Assembly: GCA_045221575.1 (NCBI GenBank) | Contig: JBGUWU010000016.1 | Coordinates: 1-53,682, forward strand | Source of the DNA: Scybalousia_A sp045221575 | GTDB taxonomy: Bacteria; Bacteroidota; Bacteroidia; Bacteroidales; P3 | Length of the DNA: 53,682 bases | Direction: 5' to 3' | Shown here: positions 33,699 through 43,200 of the stretch, piece after piece | How positions within the stretch are numbered: the first letter of the stretch is position 1 | How the letters are laid out: the number at the start of each line of letters is the position of its first letter | Notes under the pieces: generated by a model | Seen by the model: the letters and a program-made list of their open reading frames with translations, nothing else | What the model was told of the DNA's origin: nothing | Databases searched by the model: none | Position numbers and translations under genes: made by a program

Positions 33699-36176
33699 TT
33701 ATCTTGAATATTTTCTTCGTCTTATAAACATCATTGCAACACCTAAAATACTTATCAATCCTAAAGGAAGAAGCATGTTAAATAATTGCCAACCTATTTT
33801 CTCTCTTTCTACCTTTGCCATATCCAATCTTCTAACAACTATCTCTCTATTTCTTAATGGTATTAAGGTTTTATTACCACATAAATAATCAACACAGTTT
33901 ATTAGAAAATCTTTATTACCAAACATTTGATTAGTGTAAATATCATAACCCAAAGGAACTAACTGTCCTTGTTTCCAATCATTCTTTATCATATCTCCGT
34001 CTGCTATTACTATCATTGCAGTAGAATCTGAAGAATTAAGATTTGCTATCATTGTGTTTTCAAGCATTTCTTCTGGCAAACGATTTCTAAACATTGAAGA
34101 AAATTTTCCTTCTATTAGCATTGCAACAGTATGCTTTCCTTGATTGAATAAGCGTGGTTCCTGCTTTTGTTTAAGCATCTGCAAAGAAACATTAACAGGT
34201 GCATTCAAAAGTCTTGTATTTTGAGAAGTTTCCAATAAAGAAACATATCTAACATTGCCATTATTTTCTACACTATCTATAGTTGAAGCAAACTCAACTT
34301 TAACAGGATTTATTCGTTGTGCGATAACGCTGTTTGAATTTGAAGAAAGCTGAGCAAAGAAATTCCAAGGATAGAATGTCATTTGAGGTCTTCCGTTTCC
34401 ATATGTTCCTGTAACTATAGGAACTTGAACACATTGAAGGTCCATAACTAAGTTGTTATTTAGTTTTACCCCATAGTTAAACAACATTTCGTCTGCACCT
34501 GTAGGAACACTTAAAGCCAAAGTAGAAGCCTGCCTTTGCAAAGAGTCCATATTTGCACTTAATGGGTCAATAAGCCAAAGAACTTTACCTCCTCGCATAA
34601 CATATTGGTCTAAGATATACAAATCTTTTGCATTAAATGGAGTTTGTGGCTTTGCTACTATAATACATTCATATTTCTTTCTAAAAACTATATCATTGTC
34701 TTTATATGTTCTTTCTACTAAGGCATCTATTTTGCCTCCTATAGAAACAGAATCAACTAAATATCGTTCATCTAAAGTTTGTATTATATCCAATAGTCGA
34801 CTTGCATCTAATTCACCTTGTCCATAAAGAAACGCAATAGACGGTTTCATATCTCTTAGAACAGTTTGAATAGTAGTATAAAGCATATACTCTAAGTTTT
34901 GAATACTACTTTGAATCAATGCAGCATCAGAAAAACCATTTCCTGTATTCATTATAGACTGAAAAGCAGTACGTCCTTTATATGTTACTTCTATGTAAGG
35001 AAAAATATACTGTTGTTCTTGTTTTCCGCCTGTTGTCGTTTGAATAAGCAATGGTTGAAAACCTCTTTTGAATAATTTTTGATAGAAATCGGCTTTCTTT
35101 TCGCCATCGTATGCGTTAGGATCTACAAAATCGTATTGTATATTGCTGTTATAGCTTCTAAACTCGTCTAATTTCTCTATTAATGAATTACGCAACTCCT
35201 TATATTGAATAGGAATGTCCTTTCCTAAATAACATCTCACCGTTAAAGCATCTTCTATCGCAAGAATATTGTCTTTGTTTTTGCCTAACAATTGCTTAGA
35301 TGCAGGAGTTAGTGAATAGCGTTTTTCTTTTGTTAAGTCTAATTCTGCTCTCAATGAAAAATAAACAACAACATTTACTACAAGAATAATACCTAAGCAT
35401 ACAAAAAGTTGAATTATATAACTTATTTTTACAGATATTTTACTACTATATGGAAGTGTAACTCTTGTTAAAAATATAAAGAAAGTACTAACACTAACAA
35501 AATAAACAACATCTCGTAAAGAAATAACACCTCTACTCATTGACATATAATGATACTCTATTCCGAGATTTCTTATTCCAAGGTCAAACTTAGAAAGAAA
35601 TGGTATCCAAGAAACAAAAGTAAATCCTATGTAAAAGACAAAACACAATAAAATAGAAGTAATAAACGAAACTATTTGATTATCTGTTATAGAAGAAGCA
35701 AAAAGTCCTATAGAAACAAAAACTCCTCCTAAAAATATCAAACCAATATATGAACCGAAAGCACTTCCTATATCCATATTACCAACAGGAGAACCAAGTT
35801 GATAGACACATATCATATATATCATTGTAGGTAATACAGAAAGAATAACAATAGTTAAACCTGCAAAGAACTTAGCGGTAATAATAGAGACATCGCTTAT
35901 AGGTTTTGTAAGAAGAATTTCTATTGTTCCATTCTTTTTTTCTTCTGCAAACATTTTCATTGTTATGGCTGAAATCAAAAACAGAAACAGCCAAGGCGAC
36001 AATGCAAACAAACCATCTAAGGAAGCTATTGTGCTATCAAAAATATTGAAACTCCAAGACGAAGAACTAATAACCCAAAGAAACAATCCATTGATAATAA
36101 GGAAAACTATAATGGTTATATATCCTATAAGTGAGGTTAGAAAACTGTTTATTTCTTTTTTAAATAGTGTCCACAT
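33699..36176 (-). CDS. Fused ABC-2 permease and GldG-like protein (GldF-GldG)
   Basis: Product of 825 residues. The N-terminal part (about 1-245) is an ABC-2-type permease with six membrane helices, beginning MWTLFKKEINSFLTSLIGYI and holding TMKMFAEEKKNGTIEILLTKPISD, the GldF hallmark. After another helix (about 255-280) comes a GldG-like extracytoplasmic domain, with TKEKRYSLTPASKQLL, YDFVDPNAYDGEKKADFYQ and GGKVLWLIDPLSA. A final helix ends the protein near residues 795-815. In Flavobacterium GldF and GldG are separate proteins that work with ATPase GldA in gliding. Here the two are one chain and no ATPase is nearby. It may serve motility or a non-gliding envelope function. Confidence 0.9.
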   Translation of the reverse strand: MWTLFKKEINSFLTSLIGYITIIVFLIINGLFLWVISSSSWSFNIFDSTIASLDGLFALSPWLFLFLISAITMKMFAEEKKNGTIEILLTKPISDVSIITAKFFAGLTIVILSVLPTMIYMICVYQLGSPVGNMDIGSAFGSYIGLIFLGGVFVSIGLFASSITDNQIVSFITSILLCFVFYIGFTFVSWIPFLSKFDLGIRNLGIEYHYMSMSRGVISLRDVVYFVSVSTFFIFLTRVTLPYSSKISVKISYIIQLFVCLGIILVVNVVVYFSLRAELDLTKEKRYSLTPASKQLLGKNKDNILAIEDALTVRCYLGKDIPIQYKELRNSLIEKLDEFRSYNSNIQYDFVDPNAYDGEKKADFYQKLFKRGFQPLLIQTTTGGKQEQQYIFPYIEVTYKGRTAFQSIMNTGNGFSDAALIQSSIQNLEYMLYTTIQTVLRDMKPSIAFLYGQGELDASRLLDIIQTLDERYLVDSVSIGGKIDALVERTYKDNDIVFRKKYECIIVAKPQTPFNAKDLYILDQYVMRGGKVLWLIDPLSANMDSLQRQASTLALSVPTGADEMLFNYGVKLNNNLVMDLQCVQVPIVTGTYGNGRPQMTFYPWNFFAQLSSNSNSVIAQRINPVKVEFASTIDSVENNGNVRYVSLLETSQNTRLLNAPVNVSLQMLKQKQEPRLFNQGKHTVAMLIEGKFSSMFRNRLPEEMLENTMIANLNSSDSTAMIVIADGDMIKNDWKQGQLVPLGYDIYTNQMFGNKDFLINCVDYLCGNKTLIPLRNREIVVRRLDMAKVEREKIGWQLFNMLLPLGLISILGVAMMFIRRRKYSR

Positions 36177-36202
36177 AATAATTAATGATAAATTTTAATT
36201 TG

Positions 36203-36210
36203 CAAAAGTA
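36203..36210 (-). promoter_or_regulatory. -7 element for the gldFG-DUF4340 unit
   Basis: CAAAAGTA reads TACTTTTG on the minus strand, 27 bases before the ATG at 36176. Confidence 0.6.
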
Positions 36211-36342
36211 CAATATTTTTTGGAAGTATAAAAAGGCGAGAAACTTTTTATTTAAAACAATAATCTGTTATAGGATTTTATTCAATAAAGTTATTAGAAT
36301 TTAAGTGATATTTTTAATCTGTTTATACCTGTTTTTGTGTTG

Positions 36343-36430
36343 ATGAAAAAAGAGCAACTTTAAAAAAATTAAAATCAACTCTTTTTACCCTTAAGAGTTG
36401 ATCTTTTTTTTCTAAAATCAACTCTTTTTT
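36343..36430. repeat. TTGAT dyad element family copy
   Basis: AAGAGTTGAT at about 36392-36401 is mirrored by ATCAACTCTT at about 36418-36427. A second ATCAACTCTTTTT at about 36373-36385 is preceded by a decayed partner, AAAAAGAGCAACTTT. It lies about 40 bases upstream of the alcohol dehydrogenase -7 element and about 130 bases upstream of the gldFG one. Confidence 0.65.
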
Positions 36431-36445
36431 TATCAACACTTTATT

Positions 36446-36476
36446 TTGTTATTCAGTTTTTTATTTATAATTTTGC
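36446..36476 (+). promoter_or_regulatory. Promoter of the iron alcohol dehydrogenase
   Basis: TTTG at about 36446-36449 and TAATTTTG at 36469-36476 are separated by 19 bases, a complete Bacteroidota-type promoter 22 bases before the ATG. Confidence 0.65.
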
Positions 36477-36498
36477 GCAATTAAAAAAATAAAGAATT

Positions 36499-37671
36499 AT
36501 GTTTGGAAATTTCACTTATCACAACCCTACTCGGTTGCATTTTGGAGAAAACTCTTTAGATTATCTAAAAAAAGAGTTAAAAAATTACGGTAAAAAGGTT
36601 CTCCTAACTTATGGCGGTGGTTCAATAAAGAAGAATGGTATTTATGATGATGTAGTGTCTATATTAAATGGCGAGGAAAAAGAAATCATAGAGCTTGCAG
36701 GAGTACCTGCTAATCCAACAGTTGAAAAACTTTATGAGGGAGCTAAACTTGCAAAGGAAAATAATGTAGATTTAATTCTTGCAGTTGGCGGTGGAAGTGT
36801 AATAGATTACGCAAAAGGAGTAAGTGTTAGTGCCTATTGTGATGAAGATCCTTGGACAAAATACTATCTTCAACAACAAGAACCTGATGCTAATTTAAGA
36901 ATAGTTCCTGTTGGTTGTGTTTTAACTATGGTCGGCACAGGAAGTGAAATGAATGGAGGTTCAGTAATAACTAACCATGCTCAAAAATTAAAAGTAGGAA
37001 AAGTTTTTGGTTCTAACGTAATGCCAAAATTTACTATTCTAAATCCAAAATTCACTTTCACTGTTCCTCAATATCAAATGGTAGCAGGATTCTTTGATAT
37101 TATGTCACATATTATGGAACAGTACTTCTCTAATACAGATGATAACACAACAGATTATATTGCAGAAGGATTAATGCGTTCTCTTATTCATTCTTCTCTT
37201 ATTGCTGTTAAAAATCCTCAAGATTACGAAGCAAGAAGTAATATTATGTGGACTGCAACATGGGCTTTAAACACTCTATTAAAAATGGGTAAAAGTGGAG
37301 ATTGGGAAGTTCATATGATAGGTCAAGCATTAGGAGCTGTAACAAATGCAACTCATGGTATGACTCTTGCAAGTGTTTCTCTACCTTATTACAAACATAT
37401 AATGAATGACGGATTAGACAAATTTGTTCGCTTTGCTAAGAATGTTTGGAATGTAAAAGAAGAAAACAAAACCAAAAAACAAATTGCAGAAGAAGGTTTA
37501 AAGAGTTTGGAAAATTGGATGAAAGAGATAGGTGTTGTGCTTCATGCCAAAGAACTTGGTCTAACAATGGAAAATATAGACGATGTTGTTAAAGGAACTT
37601 TCTTACTTGAAAGAGGATATAGAACTTTAACTTCTGAAGAAGTAAAGCAAATACTTATAGAAAGTATGTAA
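36499..37671 (+). CDS. Iron-containing alcohol dehydrogenase (butanol dehydrogenase-like)
   Basis: Product of 390 residues, the length of the BdhA/YqhD class. The nucleotide-binding motif GGGSIKKNGIYDDV and the family signature LAVGGGSVIDYAKG are present. Metal ligands are expected in FFDIMSHIMEQYF and in NATHGMTLASVSLPYY. The enzyme reduces short aldehydes to alcohols with NAD(P)H, or the reverse. It is probably cytosolic and a sink for fermentation electrons. It is a single gene with its own promoter, next to a dyad repeat; its substrate is not determinable. Confidence 0.93.
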   Translation: MFGNFTYHNPTRLHFGENSLDYLKKELKNYGKKVLLTYGGGSIKKNGIYDDVVSILNGEEKEIIELAGVPANPTVEKLYEGAKLAKENNVDLILAVGGGSVIDYAKGVSVSAYCDEDPWTKYYLQQQEPDANLRIVPVGCVLTMVGTGSEMNGGSVITNHAQKLKVGKVFGSNVMPKFTILNPKFTFTVPQYQMVAGFFDIMSHIMEQYFSNTDDNTTDYIAEGLMRSLIHSSLIAVKNPQDYEARSNIMWTATWALNTLLKMGKSGDWEVHMIGQALGAVTNATHGMTLASVSLPYYKHIMNDGLDKFVRFAKNVWNVKEENKTKKQIAEEGLKSLENWMKEIGVVLHAKELGLTMENIDDVVKGTFLLERGYRTLTSEEVKQILIESM

Positions 37672-37719
37672 AAACAATAAGAGAAGCTAACAAGATTTAG
37701 TTACTAAGATTTTTTTGTT

Positions 37720-37757
37720 AATAAGAAAAAAGACTTATTCTTTTTACGTTGATAAAA
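37720..37757. repeat. Partial TTGAT-family element upstream of dnaN
   Basis: AAAAAAGACTTATTCTTTTTACGTTGATAAAAAG-like sequence, split here as AAAAAAGACTTATTC then TTTTTACGTTGAT, matches the half-site and TTTTTAC spacing of the gltX-side array. It ends just before the dnaN -7 element at 37764-37771. Confidence 0.4.
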
Positions 37758-37763
37758 AGTTTG

Positions 37764-37771
37764 TATTTTTG
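37764..37771 (+). promoter_or_regulatory. -7 element for dnaN
   Basis: TATTTTTG lies 31 bases before the dnaN ATG at 37803. Confidence 0.6.
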
Positions 37772-37802
37772 CAAATTGTAATAGATAAAAAAATAAATAG
37801 AT

Positions 37803-38951
37803 ATGAAATTCATAATAAATGGTGCAACACTTGCACACTCTTTAAATTCCATTATGGGATTAATCGCAAAAAACAATACAATTCCTATTGTTGAAAACTT
37901 TTTGTTTGAGTTAAAAGGAAATAATCTTTCTATTACTGCTACTGATTTGGAGACTTTAGCAAACATAAACATTGAATTGCAACAAGCTGAAGAAATGGGT
38001 AAAAATGCAGTATGCGTTCCTGCAAAAGATTTTTCAAATTTGGTTAATCAATTAACAGCAGTTCCTTTAACTGTATTTGTAAATGAGGATTATTCTGTTG
38101 ATATTTCAACAAATGAAGGAAAATATAACTTCAAAGGTATTGAACCTGATGATTATCCTCAAATGACACAGATAGATGATGCAAATGTTTTTACAATTAA
38201 ATCATCTACTCTTGTTAAAGCAATAAGTAAAACAATATTTGCAACAAGTAATGATGAATTCCGTCCTCAAATGGCTGGAGTTTTTCTTGAGTTCTCTAAA
38301 AAAGGATTAACTTTCGTTGGAACTGATTCTCATAAATTAGTTCGTTTCAGAAACGTTAGCTTTGCAACAGACGATGAACGTGGATTCATTCTTCCTAAGA
38401 AAACTCTTAATATTCTTCAACGAATTTTAGGTTCAATAAATGAAGACTTAGATGTAAGAGTTGAAAACAATGGTTCAAATGTTGCTTTCTATTTTGGAAA
38501 TTATAATATTTCTTGTCGTTTAATAGAAGGTAAATATCCTCAATATGAGCAAGCAATACCAACAGACAATCCAAACAAACTTATCATTAATGCTTCTGCT
38601 CTTCTAAATTCAATTAAACGTGTTCAAATTTTTGCTAACCCTGCAACAAATCAAATACGTTTTTCCATATTTGATAAACAACTTATCATAACTGCAGAAG
38701 ACAGCAACTTCGGAACAAAAGGTAAAGAAGGAATAAATTGTTCTTTTGAAGGCGATCCTATGGATATTGGTTTGAATGCTAAATACATTATTGAAATTCT
38801 TAACAACATAGAAACAGAAGATGTTTGTTTTGAACTTTCTCGTCCAGATCGTCCTTGCGTTATAACTCCATACGCAGAAGCAGAAGAAACGGAAAACACT
38901 GATGAAAGTTTGCTTATGTTGGTTATGCCTGTTATATTAATGGGAAATTAA
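37803..38951 (+). CDS. dnaN: DNA polymerase III sliding clamp (beta subunit)
   Basis: Product of 382 residues, three repeated clamp domains. It begins MKFIINGATLAHSLNSIMGLI. Domain two contains AGVFLEFSKKGLTFVGTDSHKLVRF, and the C-terminal domain ends with the partner-binding strand LLMLVMPVILMGN. The dimeric ring tethers polymerase III to DNA. Here it is away from dnaA and recF but 9 kb from dnaB. It is probably co-transcribed with the C1B peptidase gene 32 bases downstream. Confidence 0.97.
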   Translation: MKFIINGATLAHSLNSIMGLIAKNNTIPIVENFLFELKGNNLSITATDLETLANINIELQQAEEMGKNAVCVPAKDFSNLVNQLTAVPLTVFVNEDYSVDISTNEGKYNFKGIEPDDYPQMTQIDDANVFTIKSSTLVKAISKTIFATSNDEFRPQMAGVFLEFSKKGLTFVGTDSHKLVRFRNVSFATDDERGFILPKKTLNILQRILGSINEDLDVRVENNGSNVAFYFGNYNISCRLIEGKYPQYEQAIPTDNPNKLIINASALLNSIKRVQIFANPATNQIRFSIFDKQLIITAEDSNFGTKGKEGINCSFEGDPMDIGLNAKYIIEILNNIETEDVCFELSRPDRPCVITPYAEAEETENTDESLLMLVMPVILMGN

Positions 38952-38983
38952 TTTTTAAATAACTAAATATAAATAATTGTAAG

Positions 38984-40189
38984 ATGAAAAGAATAATTTA
39001 TGTATTAGCCATTGCTTTGTTAATGTCTTCTACTGCTTTTGCACAAAAGAAAGACAAAAAAGCAAAGAAAGATAAACAAGAAGGCTACGAATTTACAGTT
39101 GTAAAAGACAATCCTGCAACAAGTGTAAAAGATCAAAATCGTTCAGGTACGTGTTGGGCTTTTTCTGGATTAGCATTCATAGAAAGTGAGTTACTAAAAG
39201 CAGGAAAAGGTGAATATGATTTAAGTGAAGCATGGATTTATCGTCATGCTTATCCTGAAAAAGCAGACATATATGTTCGTTTACATGGTTCTGCTACATT
39301 CACAGAAGGTGGTGCATTCCAAGATATACCTTATATTATAAAGAAATATGGTATTGTACCAGAAGAGGTTTATCGTGGATTAAACTATGGAACAGATAAG
39401 CCAGACTTTACAGAAGTTACTCCTGCTTTAGATGGCTTTATTAAACCATTAGCAAGTGCTAAATCTCTTTCTACTGCTTGGAAACAAGGTTTAGAAAGTT
39501 TGCTTGATTCTTACTTTGGCAAATGTCCAGAAAAATTCACTTATAAAGGTAAAGAATACACTCCTATAACTTTTGCAGAAAGTCTTGGATTAGATTGGGA
39601 TAATTATATTGAGATAGGTTCTTACACTCATCACCCATTCTATGAAACATTTATGTTAGAAGTTCCTGATAACTGGCTACACGCTCAAATTTACAACGTT
39701 CCATTAGACGAAATGATGGAAATAATAGACAATGCTATAATGAATGGTTATACTATTGGTTGGGGAGCAGATGTTAGTGAAAAAGGATTCTCTTGGAAAA
39801 ATGGTGTAGCTATTGTTCCAGATGAGGAAAAGAGAGATCTTTCTGGCACAGAAAAAGAAAAATGGGAAAAACTTACTGCAAGTGAAAAAGCTGCAGCAAC
39901 ATATTCTTTTGATGGAACAGCTAAAGAAAAGAAAATAACTCAAGAAATGCGTCAAAAAGGTTTTGATTCTTTCCAAACAACAGATGACCACGGAATGCAA
40001 ATAACTGGTATCTACAAAGATCAAAACGGAAATAAATTCTATAAAGTTAAAAATTCTTGGGACGCTATAGGAAAATATGATGGATATTTCTATGCAAGTG
40101 AAGCTTTTGTTAGATATAAAACAATAGATTTCCAAATAAACAAAAATGCTTTAACTCCAGCTATGAAAAACAAACTTGGAATTAAATAA
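38984..40189 (+). CDS. Exported C1B-type cysteine peptidase (bleomycin hydrolase-like)
   Basis: Product of 401 residues with a signal peptide (MKRIIYVLAIALLMSSTAFAQ) and a lysine-rich stretch after it. The papain-like catalytic set is complete: Gln51 and Cys57 in KDQNRSGTCWAF, His near 336 in DDHGMQITGIY, and Asn near 357 in VKNSWD. Bacteroidota homologues are called aminopeptidase C or C1 peptidase and act in the periplasm or cell envelope on peptides. The signal peptide separates it from cytosolic PepC. It follows dnaN by 32 bases and is closed by a strong bidirectional terminator. Confidence 0.92.
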   Translation: MKRIIYVLAIALLMSSTAFAQKKDKKAKKDKQEGYEFTVVKDNPATSVKDQNRSGTCWAFSGLAFIESELLKAGKGEYDLSEAWIYRHAYPEKADIYVRLHGSATFTEGGAFQDIPYIIKKYGIVPEEVYRGLNYGTDKPDFTEVTPALDGFIKPLASAKSLSTAWKQGLESLLDSYFGKCPEKFTYKGKEYTPITFAESLGLDWDNYIEIGSYTHHPFYETFMLEVPDNWLHAQIYNVPLDEMMEIIDNAIMNGYTIGWGADVSEKGFSWKNGVAIVPDEEKRDLSGTEKEKWEKLTASEKAAATYSFDGTAKEKKITQEMRQKGFDSFQTTDDHGMQITGIYKDQNGNKFYKVKNSWDAIGKYDGYFYASEAFVRYKTIDFQINKNALTPAMKNKLGIK

Positions 40190-40210
40190 TAGTTTTCATA
40201 TTCATCAATA

Positions 40211-40245
40211 AAAAAAAGTGGTAGAAAATTCTACCACTTTTTTTT
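40211..40245. terminator. Bidirectional intrinsic terminator
   Basis: AAAGTGGTAG and CTACCACTTT form a perfect stem around a short loop, with an A-run before and a T-run after, between the convergent peptidase and glycogen genes. Confidence 0.8.
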
Positions 40246-40259
40246 GTTTAGAATACTTT

Positions 40260-43200
40260 TTATATCCATTTTACAAGATTCAAATCTCCTTTGAAAGGCA
40301 TCAATTCGTGCTTTGGATAAATACGGAAAGCATAGTTATGAACACCGGAAGAGAAGTCGTTGTATTGCAAAGCATATTCACCTTTATGATTTGCAACCTC
40401 AACAAGTTTAAATTCTATTATTTCTTCTGGTTTTGTAATATTATCATTCTCCTTATCTGCTACAAGCATTTCCACTCCAATATTTTCTGGATTTATCTCA
40501 CCTGTGTAAAGAGTAATCTTTGCTTTAAATGTTTGTTCAAAAGAAAAAGATTCTGTTTCTGTATCTGGTAGTTCAACTTTTAACAATTCTATTGAATTCC
40601 ATTTTTCTTTAATCATTTTCTTCCATAAAACATATTCTAATGCCTGTTTATTATTATCTTCTGACATTTGTGATACTCTTGCAAACATATTATTATAATA
40701 TTTTGAGAAGTAATCATCTAATTGTCGCTTCATGGTAAAATGAGGAGAGATTTTTGCAATAGTATTCTTTATATGAGAAATCCATTGCAAAGGCAAATCA
40801 TCTGTTGTTGTGTAATAAGCAGGTATTATCTCATTTTCTAAAGTAGAATAGATTGTTTCTGCATCTAAAATATTTTGAGAAGCATGATCAGAATAAGTCT
40901 GTTCTTCACTTAATGCCCAACCAGCACCTTCTTTGTAGCCTTCTGCCCACCAACCATCAAGAACAGAAAAATTAACAACACCATTCATTATTGCTTTTTC
41001 GCCACTTGTTCCAGATGCTTCCAAAGGTCTTGTTGGTGTATTCAACCAAACATCTACACCTCTTACCAAATGCTTTGCTACATACATATCATAGTTTTCC
41101 ACAAATATAACCTTTCCTATAAATTGTGGCATTCTTGATATGTTTATTATATTTTTTATAAGATCTTGTCCTGCTTTATCTGCCGGGTGTGCTTTTCCTG
41201 CAAATACAAAACAAACTCCTTTATTTACTATTTCCTCTAATCGTTTAATATCTGTAAATAATAAGCCTGCTCTTTTGTATGTTGCAAACCTACGGGCAAA
41301 TCCTATTATAAGTTTATTTTCATTCAGTTCTTTAGTTGTCTTTACATAAAGTCCTGGATCTTCTCCTCTACGTTGGAACTCTATTTGCAATCTTTGCTTT
41401 ATAAAATCAACAAGTTGTTTTTTTAGTATTTGATGTGTATGCCAAACTTCTTTATTTGGAACATCGTATATTTTCTGCCAATATTCAGCATTACTTTCAT
41501 CAGAGAACATGTCTTTGCCAAAATATTTCAAATATAGTTCTTCCCATTCTTTTGCCACCCATGTAGGAAGATGAACTCCATTTGTAACATAACCGATATT
41601 GATTTCTTCAGCAAAGTATCCATCAAAAAGATATTGGAACATTTCTCTACTAACTCTACCGTGTATCTTACTAACACCATTTACGTTCGCAGAGCAATTT
41701 ATCGCTAATACACTAACAGAAAACTTTTCACTTCTATCTTCATTTGACTTTCTTCCCAAAAGCATAAACGAATCCCAATCCAAAGTCAAACTCTCCGCAT
41801 AACGAGAAAAGTAAGCTCGCATCAAATCTTCTGGAAATACATCGTGTCCTGCAGGAACAGGAGTATGAGTTGTAAATAACGTTGAACTTCTTACTAATTC
41901 CAATGCTTGAATATATGGTAATTTTTCTTTGTTTATATAATTGTTCAACCTCTCTAAAGAAGAGAATGCCGAGTGTCCTTCGTTACTATGATATAATGTA
42001 GGTTTCAAATTCAACTCTTCCAACATACGGATACCACCTATTCCAAGCAGAATCTCTTGTTTTAATCTCATCTCATTATCTCCACCATACAGTTGGCGAG
42101 TTATAACTCTATTATCTTCAGAATTTTCTTCTATATCCGTATCTAACAAATACAAAGGAGTAACACCTACTTTACATAACCAGATTTTAGCATATACTCT
42201 ACCCGATGGTAAATCCACAGAAACCTTTTTCCATTTACCTTCTTCATCTCGTACTGCAACAAGAGGAAGATGAGAAAAACGTTGTGCTTTTAATTCACTT
42301 TGTTGTTCTCCGTTCCTATTTATTTGCTGCATAAAGTAACCATATCTATACAACAAACCAATTCCGAGAATATTCCTATTGCTATCTGATGCTTGTTTCA
42401 GATAATCACCGGCAAGCATTCCTAATCCACCAGAGAAGATTTTAAGTGTATCATGAATTCCAAACTCCATAGAGAAATAAGCTATCAATGGATTTGTTTT
42501 TTCTTCTCTTTCTTTTATGTATTCATTAAAATGTTTTAAGACTTTGTCCATTCGTTGCAAAAAGTCATTATCTTGCAACAAACGATTGAAATCTTCCTTT
42601 GTCAAAGAGTCTAACAAACGTATTGGAGAACGCTCTAAGTCATAAAATTTCTTCTTATCTATACTTTCAAACAATTCAAAAGCATCATAATTCCAAGACC
42701 ACCAAAGATTTTGTGCCAATTTTCTAAGTCCTTGCAAACGTTCTGGCAACTCAACTTTAACAAGTATCTTTTTCCACGATGGTTTTTCTCCCCAAGTTAC
42801 TTGCATATTCATTGAAGAAGAAAGAGGTTGTTTATGAATATAAAGATTTATTCTTTCTAAACTCTTATCTAAAGCAATAGAATAAGCTTCATCATAATAG
42901 TTCTGAAGATTTTTCCATTGAACTTGAGAGAATATATATCTACTATCCTTACATAAAACTTCTAATTCTTCTTTATTTAAATTCAATACTCTAACAATAC
43001 TCTCAGAAATTTCTTTTACACACTCTTCTTCGTTATTGTCTGTTCTATAAACAACTTTCAAAGCATTGTTTTCATTCTTTATATTATCTTTAACCCAAAG
43101 TCCGAAACCGGCTAAAGTTGTTGTAACGCTTGGTATTCCAAATGCCATACTTTCCATTGGAGTATATCCCCAAGGTTCATAATAAGAAGGAAATACACTA

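Larger units (their letters stand above)
36177..36498. other. Divergent intergenic region with paired promoters and dyad repeats
   Basis: 322 bases. The gldFG promoter is at 36203-36210 and the alcohol dehydrogenase promoter at 36469-36476. The dyad repeats at about 36343-36430 lie between them. No gene is seen. Confidence 0.6.
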
